NCBI GenBank assembly: GCA_035293565.1
Contig: DATGMP010000036.1
Span: 44,393 to 108,392, forward strand
Source of the DNA: DATGMP01 sp035293565
GTDB taxonomy: Bacteria > Pseudomonadota > Alphaproteobacteria > BOG-932 > Roseiterribacteraceae
Reading direction: 5' to 3'
DNA: 64,000 nucleotides
A program made the translations under genes and the position numbers. The notes below the pieces were generated by a model. The model was not told the DNA's origin, ran no database searches, and worked only from the letters and a program-made list of their open reading frames with translations. This document shows, piece by piece, positions 17,163 through 25,345 of the stretch; within the stretch, counting starts at the first letter, position 1; the number at the start of each line of letters is the position of its first letter.

Positions 17163-17421
17163 CTATTCGGGCTCCGAGGGCTTATATTCGGAAATTTCAA
17201 GGATTCTACCGCGAAAGGACGATGCCGGCTTGCGCCAAAGCGCCTCGAATCTTGATAATGCGAGGACACCCGCTCGGATCCTGACTGGTCCGGGAAGGAG
17301 CCTTGGGCCAAGGGAGCGCGCACAAATCGCGGTGCGCCGCGACGCAAGAATTTGACGAGTACCGCAGGCATAGTGATCATAATCGTAGGGGCCTGCTCTA
17401 ACCAACATAAAGGGAGCAATC

Positions 17422-19788
17422 ATGTCGGAGCCTTCGCGGACCTTCTCACGGGGACGTCCCCTCTCATCCTGCATGCTCGCCGTTTTGGCTTCGGCCGCGG
17501 CGCCGGCGTGGGGGCAGCCGGCCCAGGGGGACCAGCCCGCGGCCGCGGCCGGCGGTCTTGAAGAGATCGTCGTGACGGCGGAACGCCGGACCACCAATCT
17601 GCAGACGACGCCGCTGGCGATCAGCGCGATCCAGGCCGACACGCTGCAGAAGGAGAACATCAACCAGTTCGCCGATATCAACGGCCGCGTCCCGAGCTTG
17701 GAGATCACCCACAGCTCGGGCTACGAAACGATCGTGACCATTCGCGGCGTTGGATTGGAAACGCCGGAGAACGCGCCGACGACGAGCCCGGGCGTATCGT
17801 TCTTCATGGACGGCGTTTATATCGCCAACACCATCTCGCTGGACCAGACGCTGTTCGATATCGACCATATCGAGATTCTGCGCGGTCCCCAGGGCGCACT
17901 CTACGGTCAGAGCTCGACCGGTGGTGCGATCAACGTCACTACCCAGCAGCCCAAGCTGGGCGAGTTCAGCGGCAAGGGTGACGTCACGATCGGCGACTAC
18001 GCTCTGCACCGGGAGCGGGGCGAGATCAATATTCCGCTGGGCGATACTTTCGCCATCCGTGCCTCCGCCCAGAATTACGGCCATGACGGCTTCACCAAGA
18101 ACGTGACGCTCGGCACCGATCTCGACGACGCCAACGATGTGAGCGGCAAGATCGCCATTCTGTGGAAGCCGATCGACGAGTTCACGGCGACCTTGAGCAC
18201 TCAGTTCTATAGCGCGGACACCAACGGGCAGGCCCAGAAGAATATCCTCGACCCCAACGAGGATCCGTGGACGGTGTCGCAGGATTATCCAGCTCGCTTT
18301 GCGCTCAACACCAATGTCACGCACCTCAACCTTCAATACGACACGCCCTGGTTTACCGTGAAATCGGTGACCGCCTATCAATATTTGAAGCATGTCCAGC
18401 AGGAGGACAGCTCGCGCAGCACCTTTGCGCAGCTCCACACCTATGATGACGTGGCGGCGTGGAACACGCATATGCAGAATTACAATGAGGAGTTCGACAT
18501 CCTCTCGAACGGCGAGACCAAGCTCGACTGGATCACCGGCGTTTTCCTGCTCAGCCAGAAATCGCGCCAGTTCGTTGTCGAGTACGAATGCCCGAGCCAG
18601 GTGGTCTTCTTCTGCGCGGCGCCGCCGACTGCGGCGCAGCTCGCCGTGCCGCCCAATATCGAATTCAGCCCGCCGCCCAAGAATCTGGTGTTCGGTCAGA
18701 ACATCCTTGTCGATCGCAAATCCTATTCCTGGTTCGCGCAGGCGACCTACCACATCACCGACGATCTCCGCCTCACGGGGGGCGTGCGGGTGAACTACGA
18801 TTCCTATGACGGCTTTGGGCATAATTTCAACGCCGGCCTCGCGAATCCGCTTTCTCGGGTCGCGTTTTCCGCCAACAGCTATTGGGATCTGGTGCCGACC
18901 TGGCGCGGCGAGGTCGACTACAACGTCACGCCCGACAACATGATCTACGCGAGCGCGTCGCGCGGCTACAAGCCGGGCGGGCTCAACACGCCGGGCGGTC
19001 TTTTCACCACGGTCCAGTTCCAGCCTGAGACCAACACGGCCTTCGAGGTGGGCGCCAAGAACCAGTTCATGGACCGTCATCTCCGGCTGAACGTCGCCGG
19101 CTTCTACTACATCTATAAGAACATGCAGTACATCGCGACCGACCCGGTCGAATTCGCGGGCGGCGTCGAGAACATTCCCTCGATTCATATCTGGGGCGCC
19201 GAGGCGGAGGCCAACTATACCGGCGGCCCCGAGGACCGTATGCATATCGATGCGAGCCTCTCGCTCGAGGACGGCGAAATCGAGGGCACATTCCGGGCGC
19301 TCGACTCGACGATCCAGCAGAGGCTCATCCAGACTGCCGCGCCGTGTATGTTCGGCGGCGCGTTCTTCAATCCGGCCTGCTTTACCGCCGAGCTCGCTGC
19401 GATTCGTAACGTGGGCGGCAACCAGCCGGCGAAGATGCCGGGCATCCTAGGTTCGCTCGCCTTCTCCTACGACCTTCCGATCAGGGACGGAATGCTGATT
19501 CCGCCGGGCATCCTGACGCCGCGCCTCGACATTATCTATCGCGGCTCGTTCTGGCAGCGCATTTTCGCCGAGCCTGCGGTCGACCGCGTGCCCGATTACG
19601 CGCAGGTGAACCTCAACTTCGAGTATATTCCGAACGACAGCAACCTGACGGTTCAGCTCTCCATCACCAACCTTTTCGATGTGGCGGGAATCAATTCCCG
19701 TTACACCGATCCCTACGGCACCTTCACGACCAGCCAGCAATACATCCCGCCGAGGCAGATCATGGGTACCGTCGGATATTCGTTCTGA
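17422..19788 (+). CDS. TonB-dependent outer-membrane receptor
   Basis: A 788-residue receptor without an STN domain. A signal peptide (LSSCMLAVLASAAAPAWG, cleaved near AWG/QP) leads to the TonB box LEEIVVTAERR. The plug contains HIEILRGPQGALYGQSSTGG, and the barrel ends in the aromatic-terminal motif GTVGYSF. GGGAG precedes ATG 17422. It belongs to the large sphingomonad-type group whose members accompany catabolic clusters. It diverges from the RutA/RutB pair across 259 bases (17163-17421) that hold TTGACG at 17352-17357 with GATCAT 17 bases on, a weak promoter candidate. A strong hairpin follows the stop. Probable role: import of the compound attacked by neighbouring oxygenases and hydrolases. 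Confidence 0.92.
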   Translation: MSEPSRTFSRGRPLSSCMLAVLASAAAPAWGQPAQGDQPAAAAGGLEEIVVTAERRTTNLQTTPLAISAIQADTLQKENINQFADINGRVPSLEITHSSGYETIVTIRGVGLETPENAPTTSPGVSFFMDGVYIANTISLDQTLFDIDHIEILRGPQGALYGQSSTGGAINVTTQQPKLGEFSGKGDVTIGDYALHRERGEINIPLGDTFAIRASAQNYGHDGFTKNVTLGTDLDDANDVSGKIAILWKPIDEFTATLSTQFYSADTNGQAQKNILDPNEDPWTVSQDYPARFALNTNVTHLNLQYDTPWFTVKSVTAYQYLKHVQQEDSSRSTFAQLHTYDDVAAWNTHMQNYNEEFDILSNGETKLDWITGVFLLSQKSRQFVVEYECPSQVVFFCAAPPTAAQLAVPPNIEFSPPPKNLVFGQNILVDRKSYSWFAQATYHITDDLRLTGGVRVNYDSYDGFGHNFNAGLANPLSRVAFSANSYWDLVPTWRGEVDYNVTPDNMIYASASRGYKPGGLNTPGGLFTTVQFQPETNTAFEVGAKNQFMDRHLRLNVAGFYYIYKNMQYIATDPVEFAGGVENIPSIHIWGAEAEANYTGGPEDRMHIDASLSLEDGEIEGTFRALDSTIQQRLIQTAAPCMFGGAFFNPACFTAELAAIRNVGGNQPAKMPGILGSLAFSYDLPIRDGMLIPPGILTPRLDIIYRGSFWQRIFAEPAVDRVPDYAQVNLNFEYIPNDSNLTVQLSITNLFDVAGINSRYTDPYGTFTTSQQYIPPRQIMGTVGYSF

Positions 19789-19810
19789 GGCAGTAGATCC
19801 TCATCTCGTT

Positions 19811-19844
19811 CTCGCCGCGCAGGCCATTGGGCCTGTGCGGCGAG
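19811..19844 (+). terminator. Strong hairpin after the TonB receptor gene
   Basis: CTCGCCGCGCAGGCC, loop ATTG, then GGCCTGTGCGGCGAG: a 15-bp stem with a single mismatch, beginning 22 bases after the receptor stop. No clear T-run follows, but the stem is very stable and it separates the receptor from the next transcription unit. Confidence 0.65.
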
Positions 19845-19914
19845 GGGTCTCGGAACGGGCTTTTGCCGCTTCGCTGCGGCCAGCGGCTCGGTAGCAATAG
19901 TTCCGGGGAATCCC

Positions 19915-20070
19915 GTGGTCACGCTCGCTTGCGTCAACGTTTTCGTCCGCGATCTCGACGGCATCGTCTCTTTCTATGCCGCGTTGTTCGGGCTTGAGGA
20001 ACGGACAGAGCAGCGCTCGCACATCTATCGCGCGCTCGATGCCGGGCCGGTCGGGGAAACGGCGCGATGA
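19915..20070 (+). pseudogene. Truncated VOC (glyoxalase/dioxygenase fold) gene, N-terminal part only
   Basis: GTG 19915, preceded by GGGGA, opens a 51-codon frame: VTLACVNVFVRDLDGIVSFY followed by AALFGLEE. This is the first beta-alpha-beta unit of a vicinal-oxygen-chelate domain, with the usual YRALDAG strand near the end. The frame then stops at the ATGA that starts the next gene, far short of the ~120-140 residues of a full VOC domain. The rest of the domain is not found in any frame downstream. It looks like a remnant fused by deletion to the upstream edge of the 2-oxoglutarate oxygenase gene. Translation may persist as a leader peptide coupling into that gene. Confidence 0.6.
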
Positions 20071-21038
20071 TCATCTACGAGCCGCCCAAGGCAGCGGATA
20101 GCATTCCGCTCGTCGATTTCAGCGAGGCGTCCTCATCCGACCTTGCCAGGCGCAAGACGGTCGCTTGGGAAGTCCACAAGGCCGCGCGCGAGACCGGCTT
20201 CTTTTATCTGATCGGCCACGGCATCGCGCCCGAAATGATGACGTGTCAACTTGATTTTGCGCGGATCTTCTTCGCGCAACCGCTCGAGACCAAGCTCGAG
20301 ATCGAAATCGGCAAATCCGCCAATCAGCGCGGCTACGATCCGATGGCGCGTCAGGCGCTCGACATCGACTCGCCACCTGATCTCAAGGAGAGCCTGATGC
20401 TCGGTCGCGAGCTCGGGCCTGATCATCCATTGGTGAAGCGCGGCGTTCCCTTCGAAGGACCAAACCAATGGCCGGGGGGTATTCCCGGTTTCCGACGACA
20501 GATGGAAACTTACACCGATGCGATGGCGCAGTTGGGCCGGCGGCTTGCCGCGATCCTCGCGCTGTCGCTCGATTTGCCCGAGGATTATTTCGATGCCGGT
20601 ACGGTCGAGCCCAACTGCGCGGTCAGGCTGCTGCATTATCCGCCGCATCCGGTGAATGCGCGATTCAACCAATTGGGCGCGGGCGCGCACACCGATTGGG
20701 GTTTCATCACCATCCTGCTGCAGGACGGCCAGGGCGGGCTCGAAGTGCAGAGTCCCGACGGCGGATGGATACGAGCCGACCCGGTGCCGGGCACCTTCGT
20801 GATCAATCTGGGCGACATGGTGCCGAGGCTGACGAACGGCCTCTATCATTCGAACGTCCATCGCGTGCTGAACAACAAGGGCGCCGACCGCTATTCGGTC
20901 GCGACCTTCTTCAACCCGCCCTATGATTACGTCTTCGAATGCGCGCCCACCTGTCTCAAAGCCGGAGAGGCGCCTTCACCAGCCACGAGTTTCGGCGAGC
21001 ACATCCAGGACATGATGCGGCGAACGCGGGCAGTCTAG
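20067..21038 (+). CDS. Isopenicillin-N-synthase-like Fe(II)/2-oxoglutarate oxygenase
   Basis: A 323-residue oxygenase of the IPNS/flavonol-synthase type. The N-terminal DIOX_N segment (SIPLVDFSEASS, then GFFYLIGHGI) precedes the 2OG-FeII core, with HxD in GAHTDWGFITILLQD, distal His in SNVHRVLNN, and the RxS motif in DRYSVATFFNPPYD. Bacterial members hydroxylate or desaturate small acids and heterocycles. Its ATG overlaps the stop of the truncated VOC frame (ATGA), and the gene ends two bases before the convergent esterase stop. Substrate unknown. It is distinct from the two TauD/TfdA enzymes in the window, giving three non-haem Fe/2OG-type oxygenases in 17 kb. Confidence 0.9.
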   Translation: MIIYEPPKAADSIPLVDFSEASSSDLARRKTVAWEVHKAARETGFFYLIGHGIAPEMMTCQLDFARIFFAQPLETKLEIEIGKSANQRGYDPMARQALDIDSPPDLKESLMLGRELGPDHPLVKRGVPFEGPNQWPGGIPGFRRQMETYTDAMAQLGRRLAAILALSLDLPEDYFDAGTVEPNCAVRLLHYPPHPVNARFNQLGAGAHTDWGFITILLQDGQGGLEVQSPDGGWIRADPVPGTFVINLGDMVPRLTNGLYHSNVHRVLNNKGADRYSVATFFNPPYDYVFECAPTCLKAGEAPSPATSFGEHIQDMMRRTRAV

Positions 21039-21040
21039 AC

Positions 21041-22615
21041 CTAAGGTTGCTTCGGTGCGGCGATGCGGTCGAGCAAATTGAGTCGCGTTTCCTCGAAGTC
21101 CTTCCTTGCGGCGGCTCCGTCGTTCGTAATGTCGAGCAGGGTGTCGTTCGTCGCCGAATAGCGGGGCCATTTCGGCCGTCCATCGCCATTCGGATCGCCC
21201 GTGCGGGCGAACGCGACCCAGTAGCCATGCATCAGATCCGCGATCGTCTTGTCGGCAATGCCTTCGCCGAACATCGACACCCGTCCCTCATTGGCGAAGA
21301 CGAGATTTATCTCCGCGCTGTGCGCAGCGCCCGGCACCTTGCCGCGCATCGCTACCGGCACGTAGGCATAGTGGTAGAGATAAGTCGGCGCGCCAGACGC
21401 GGCCATGGCGCGCGCAAGTGCGCGCGCCGGCGCGACCATGAACGCCTCGCCCCAGAGTTTCTTAGCCGCCGTGTCCTCATCGGCATTGCCGCCGTCGTCA
21501 TAAAGAGCGAGCGCCTCCTTGCGCGTGGCCGGCGTCATCGCCGCGACATAGTCATGCGCTTCGTTGGGGAGATATTGCAGCAAGCTCTCCTCCCAGGAAT
21601 TGGCTCCGACCATATAGGGCACCGAGAGGCGATGCCCATGCGCCATCGCTTCGTCGATCGTATACGGAATGAGCTTTCCGTCGATGATCGGTGAGGGAAG
21701 CTTGCCTGATACGCTCGCTTTCACGAGGACGTCGGCCGGGATCGCGCGCAGCGCTGCGACGTCGTCGCCGGTCACGCCGACCGAGCGGGCCCAGGCCGCG
21801 CCGCGCGATTCGGCAGAGCCGGGACCGCTCGACAATGCAGGCCATCCAAGCCCGCCGGCAAGCGTGCGGCCGCCGCCCGATTCGCTGATCGCCTTGGCGA
21901 AGAGTCCGCGCGCCGCCGGTGATTCGAGGAGCGTGTTCACGAACACGCCGCCCGCAGATTCGCCGAAGATGGTGACGTTCTTCGGATCGCCGCCGAACGC
22001 GGCGATGTTCCGTTGCACCCATTTCAGCGCGGCGATCTGATCCATGAGGCCGTAATTGCCGACCGGCGCGCCGCCCGCCTCGCGCGTGAGCGCCGGATGG
22101 GCGAAGAACCCGAATAGCCCGACGCGGTAGTTGAACGTGACCAGCACGATGCCGTCTTCGGCAAAATGCGCGCCGTCATAGTCGGGATAGGATCCCGCGC
22201 CCATGATGAAGGCGCCGCCATAGATCCAGACCATGACAGGCATCGTTTTCGAGGGTCGCCTAGAAGGCGTCCAGACATTGACGTAGAGACAATCCTCGCT
22301 GGTCGGGTTGGCGAAGCCCGGACCGGGCGCGCTCGACATCGGAATCTGCATGCAGTCGGGACCGTAAGACGTGGCTTGCCGCGCGCCGATCCAAGCGGCC
22401 GGCGGCTGGGGCGGCCGCCAGCGGAGCGATCCTACAGGCGGTCGGGCGAACGGAATGCCAAGGAAAGCGTCCGCGCCGCCTTCGATCTTGCCGGTAAGTT
22501 GGCCGCTGTCGATCGTCGCGACCGGCGCCGCAGCTGCCACGTCCGCAACCGCCAGAGAGACGGCGAGCGCCGTCATAAATCGCCGGATGGTCTTGTTGAG
22601 AAACGCGCTCGCCAT
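21041..22615 (-). CDS. Secreted type-B carboxylesterase
   Basis: A 524-residue alpha/beta hydrolase of the carboxylesterase/cholinesterase type. A signal peptide (about residues 1-30, MTALAVSLAVADVAAAA) implies periplasmic or outer location. The family N-terminal motif FLGIPFARPPVGSLRW, the SEDCLYVNVW signature and the nucleophile S220 in FGESAGG are clear; an acidic residue and His (GAAHSAEINLVF) complete the triad. It would hydrolyse carboxyl esters, carbamates or similar. It is minus-strand, divergent from the ribokinase gene (99 bases between starts), and convergent with the IPNS-like gene. Unmasking an ester or carbamate before import is a reasonable guess. Confidence 0.9.
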   Translation of the reverse strand: MASAFLNKTIRRFMTALAVSLAVADVAAAAPVATIDSGQLTGKIEGGADAFLGIPFARPPVGSLRWRPPQPPAAWIGARQATSYGPDCMQIPMSSAPGPGFANPTSEDCLYVNVWTPSRRPSKTMPVMVWIYGGAFIMGAGSYPDYDGAHFAEDGIVLVTFNYRVGLFGFFAHPALTREAGGAPVGNYGLMDQIAALKWVQRNIAAFGGDPKNVTIFGESAGGVFVNTLLESPAARGLFAKAISESGGGRTLAGGLGWPALSSGPGSAESRGAAWARSVGVTGDDVAALRAIPADVLVKASVSGKLPSPIIDGKLIPYTIDEAMAHGHRLSVPYMVGANSWEESLLQYLPNEAHDYVAAMTPATRKEALALYDDGGNADEDTAAKKLWGEAFMVAPARALARAMAASGAPTYLYHYAYVPVAMRGKVPGAAHSAEINLVFANEGRVSMFGEGIADKTIADLMHGYWVAFARTGDPNGDGRPKWPRYSATNDTLLDITNDGAAARKDFEETRLNLLDRIAAPKQP

Positions 22616-22714
22616 GTTCCGCTCCTGCTGACTTGACAGGCAATGCTAGCACGGTATCGAGTGCTTGATCTGTATTGCGCGCGAACAGCATTTTGCGCCA
22701 GTGAGGATGGTAAA

Positions 22715-23626
22715 ATGCCAGCCAACGTATCGCGAACCGTCGCTGTTCTCGGCAGTCTGAATCTCGATTTCGTGCTCAACATCCCGCGGATGCCGGAGGC
22801 CGGCGAGACCTTGGCCAGCGAACGCAGCGCCACTTTCTGCGGCGGGAAGGGCGCGAATCAAGCAGTCGCCTGCGCACGCATGGGCGCGTCCGTGGCGATG
22901 ATCGGACGTGTGGGGGACGATCCGGCGGGATTGATGCTGAGGACCGCGCTCAAGGAGGAGGGGATCATCGTCGACGGCGTCGTGCCGACGGAGGGCGTGG
23001 CGACCGGCGCGGCCGCGATCCTGCTGACGCCGGACGGTCAGAACCGGATTGTGATCGCCGCCGGCGCCAATGGTCGGCTCGATGCGGCCGATGTTGTCGC
23101 GCAGAGAGCACGAATCGATACGGCCTCACTTCTCGTCTGCCAGCTCGAAGTGCCGCTCGAAACCGTATCGGCCGCAGTCGCGCGTGCCGCCGCGGCGAAG
23201 GTGCCGGTGCTGCTCAACCCCGCGCCCGCGCTGCTGCTTCCGGCCGAACTCCTCGACGGCGTCGATTATCTGATTCCCAATGAATCCGAGGCGAGCATCC
23301 TGACGGGTGTCGATGTGCACGACGTGCCGTCCGCCACCCGCGCTGCCGCAATATTGCGTGCGCAGGGCGTCGCGTGCGTGATCGTCACGCTCGGCGCGGC
23401 GGGGATCTTGATCGCGGATGATCGCGGTACGCGCCACTTACCCGCAATGCCGGCCGAAGTCGTCGATACGACCGCGGCCGGTGACAGCTTCATCGGCGGC
23501 TTCGCGGCGGGATTGGTCGAGGGACTCGACACGGATGAAGCCGCAAGCCTGGGCTTGCGCGCAGCACGGATTTGTGTCGGCCGCGAGGGCGCGCAGGCGT
23601 CGCTGCCGCGGCGGAGCGAGATTTAA
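22715..23626 (+). CDS. rbsK: Ribokinase (PfkB family)
   Basis: A 303-residue sugar kinase. The ribose-binding N-terminus (VLGSLNLDFVLNIPRMPEAG), the first PfkB signature (GGKGANQAVACARMGA) and the second signature with the catalytic Asp (DTTAAGDSFIGGF) are intact. ATG 22715 has GAGGA upstream and is preferred over a start at 22643, which would add 24 residues. It phosphorylates ribose, or another furanose or deoxyribose, with ATP. No ribose transporter or RbsD is adjacent, so within a catabolic region it may salvage the sugar of a nucleoside-like substrate; a stray ribokinase is equally possible. Confidence 0.88.
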   Translation: MPANVSRTVAVLGSLNLDFVLNIPRMPEAGETLASERSATFCGGKGANQAVACARMGASVAMIGRVGDDPAGLMLRTALKEEGIIVDGVVPTEGVATGAAAILLTPDGQNRIVIAAGANGRLDAADVVAQRARIDTASLLVCQLEVPLETVSAAVARAAAAKVPVLLNPAPALLLPAELLDGVDYLIPNESEASILTGVDVHDVPSATRAAAILRAQGVACVIVTLGAAGILIADDRGTRHLPAMPAEVVDTTAAGDSFIGGFAAGLVEGLDTDEAASLGLRAARICVGREGAQASLPRRSEI

Positions 23627-23629
23627 CGG

Positions 23630-23655
23630 GTCATTCCCGCATACGCGGGAACGAC
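23630..23655. repeat. REP-like palindrome between convergent genes
   Basis: GTCATTCCCGC, loop ATAC, GCGGGAACGAC: an 11-bp stem with one mismatch. The GTCATTCCCGC...GCGGGAATGAC form is a common dispersed intergenic palindrome in alphaproteobacteria. It lies four bases past the ribokinase stop and 20 bases before the stop of the convergent dioxygenase, where it may serve as a bidirectional terminator. Confidence 0.6.
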
Positions 23656-23674
23656 AATTCATTTTGGGTATCGC

Positions 23675-24478
23675 CTACCCGAAATGATAGGCCGAGACCG
23701 CCTTGCCCCAGATCGTGCCGCTGAAGGTGTGACGGCCCGGATCATCGTGGCCGGCGCCGGCGGCGACCATCAGCGGGAGTAGGTGCTCCTCGCGGGGGTG
23801 GGCGATGCGCGCGGCAGGGGCGTCGGCCCAGCGGGCGAGCTTCACTTCACGCTGATCGATGGGGCCGTCGCAGAGCGTGTCCGTCAGCCAATCGTCGAAG
23901 GCCTTGGCTGGGGCGTTGGCGCGCGGATCGCCGAGCGCCATCAGATCGTGGAAGCTGAGACCGCTGCCGATGATGAGGATGTTGTCGTCGCGTAGCGGCG
24001 CCAGCGCGCGGCCGATCGCGATGTGGCGTGCCGGATCGAGGCCGCGCTCCAGCGAAAGCTGCAGGATCGGAATGTCGGCATCGGGGAAGCTCACCTTCAT
24101 CGGGATGAAGACGCCATGGTCGTAATCCCGCTTCGGATCCTCGTCGCTCTCGATGCCGGCCTCGGCCAGCATCTTGCGTACGCGCGCTCCGAGTTCCGGC
24201 GCGCCTGGAGCCGGATAGGTTAGCCGATAGGTATGTGGCGGGAAGCCCGAATAATCATAGAGCATCCCGGGATGCGCGGCCGACAGCACGGTCGGCTTCG
24301 GCATCTCCCAATGCGCCGAGATGATCAGCAGCGCCGCGGGGCGTTGCGGCAGCATTTTTGACAGCCCGCGCAGATAAGCTTCCATCGCCACCCAACGCGT
24401 GGGCTCGTCCAGCGGCGGGTCCATGAAGAAGCAGGGGCCTCCACCATGGGGCAAATAGATCGCAGGCTGTCTCGTCAT
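23675..24478 (-). CDS. Class III extradiol dioxygenase, LigB/DODA (YgiD) family
   Basis: A 267-residue metal-dependent dioxygenase of the 4,5-DOPA-extradiol type. The first metal motif YLPHGGGPCFF, SAHWEMP, DHGVFIPMKVSFP and GLSFHDL are in the right order. The active-site C-terminal His is in the AHPREEHLLPL segment. Homologues cleave catechol-like rings or L-DOPA, though many chromosomal copies have no known substrate. Its start lies four bases after the stop of the HpaI-type aldolase gene on the same strand, so the two form one transcript. An extradiol ring cleavage followed by aldolase cleavage of the ring fission product would make chemical sense. Confidence 0.88.
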   Translation of the reverse strand: MTRQPAIYLPHGGGPCFFMDPPLDEPTRWVAMEAYLRGLSKMLPQRPAALLIISAHWEMPKPTVLSAAHPGMLYDYSGFPPHTYRLTYPAPGAPELGARVRKMLAEAGIESDEDPKRDYDHGVFIPMKVSFPDADIPILQLSLERGLDPARHIAIGRALAPLRDDNILIIGSGLSFHDLMALGDPRANAPAKAFDDWLTDTLCDGPIDQREVKLARWADAPAARIAHPREEHLLPLMVAAGAGHDDPGRHTFSGTIWGKAVSAYHFG

Positions 24479-24482
24479 CCTT

Positions 24483-25247
24483 CTAGGCCTTTCTCGAAAA
24501 CACGGCGGTCGTCTCTTTCTTGATCCGCTTCCCTTCCGCCAGCATGTAGCTCTGGTCGGTTCCGCAAACGAATATGGTGATGCCGAGCGCCAGCAGCTCG
24601 GGAATCTCGGTCGTGTCCGGAATGAAGATGCCGACGCGCCGGCCGTGGCGCTTGCCGGCTTCTGCGATCGCCTTCACCGCATCGGCTACACGCGCGTGCC
24701 GCGCGCCTTCGACGCCAAGCGAAACCGCGAGATCGGCGCGACCGACGAAGAGGCAATCGATCTCTTCGACCGCCGCGATCTCGTCGAGCCGATTCAAGGC
24801 AGGCTCGTCTTCGATTTGAATCCACACCGAGCTTTCTTCATCGGCGGCGGCGAGATAGCCGGCTCTGGTCCCGTAGCCGCCGGCGCGGGTCGAGGGCGAA
24901 TAGCCCCGCTGGCGTCCCGCATATTTGGCGGCAGCGAGAATCTGCCTCGCGGCGTCTCCGCTCGCCACATGCGGCACGACTACGCCCGCAAAACCGAGAT
25001 CGAGCGCCTGGCCGATCCGGGCTGCCGCCATCTCGGACACGCGGACCAGGCAGGGAAGGGCGACGGCCCGGCCGGCGAGCGCCATACGGTCAAGCGTCGC
25101 CGCGTCGAAGGGCGCGTGCTCCGCGTCGACAACGGCAAAGTCGAGCCCGGCCGCGCCCAGCACCTCGATCACCTGGTGCGAGCCGGTTTTGACGAAGCTG
25201 CCGACCAACGCGGCGCCATCCCCCACTCTCTGCCGGAAACTCTCCAT
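24483..25247 (-). CDS. HpcH/HpaI aldolase/citrate lyase family protein
   Basis: A 254-residue class II pyruvate aldolase. The family segments are SFVKTGSHQVIEVLGAAGLD, the metal/substrate loop VVDAEHAPFDAATL, LDLGFAGVVVPHV, IQIEDEPALNRLDEIAAVE, and the FVGRADLAVSLG signature. HpaI and relatives split 4-hydroxy-2-oxo acids into pyruvate plus an aldehyde. GAGGCC is just upstream of ATG 25247. It leads a two-gene transcript with the extradiol dioxygenase and is divergent from the IclR gene. A perfect dyad in the shared promoter (25315-25335) suggests IclR control. Confidence 0.9.
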   Translation of the reverse strand: MESFRQRVGDGAALVGSFVKTGSHQVIEVLGAAGLDFAVVDAEHAPFDAATLDRMALAGRAVALPCLVRVSEMAAARIGQALDLGFAGVVVPHVASGDAARQILAAAKYAGRQRGYSPSTRAGGYGTRAGYLAAADEESSVWIQIEDEPALNRLDEIAAVEEIDCLFVGRADLAVSLGVEGARHARVADAVKAIAEAGKRHGRRVGIFIPDTTEIPELLALGITIFVCGTDQSYMLAEGKRIKKETTAVFSRKA

Positions 25248-25314
25248 TTGGCCTCGGCTTGCAGCTGCTTGACTCCCACCTTGCCGCGTGAGAGGGTTTT
25301 TGTAAATCGAAACA

Positions 25315-25335
25315 TTGTTCCGGTAATCGGAACAA
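25315..25335. promoter_or_regulatory. Perfect dyad, candidate IclR operator
   Basis: TTGTTCCG-GTAAT-CGGAACAA is a perfect 8-bp inverted repeat with a 5-base centre. It lies in the 98-base divergent promoter between the HpaI aldolase (starts 25247, minus) and the IclR gene (starts 25346, plus), ending ten bases before the IclR start codon. Geometry and size fit IclR-type operators. The surrounding ATCGAAACATTG is AT-rich compared with flanking genes. Confidence 0.68.
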
Positions 25336-25345
25336 CCAGGCTCTA

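Noticed and set aside
17464..19245. A 593-codon open frame on the minus strand
   Set aside because: Antisense to the second TonB receptor; low-complexity charged composition and no motif.
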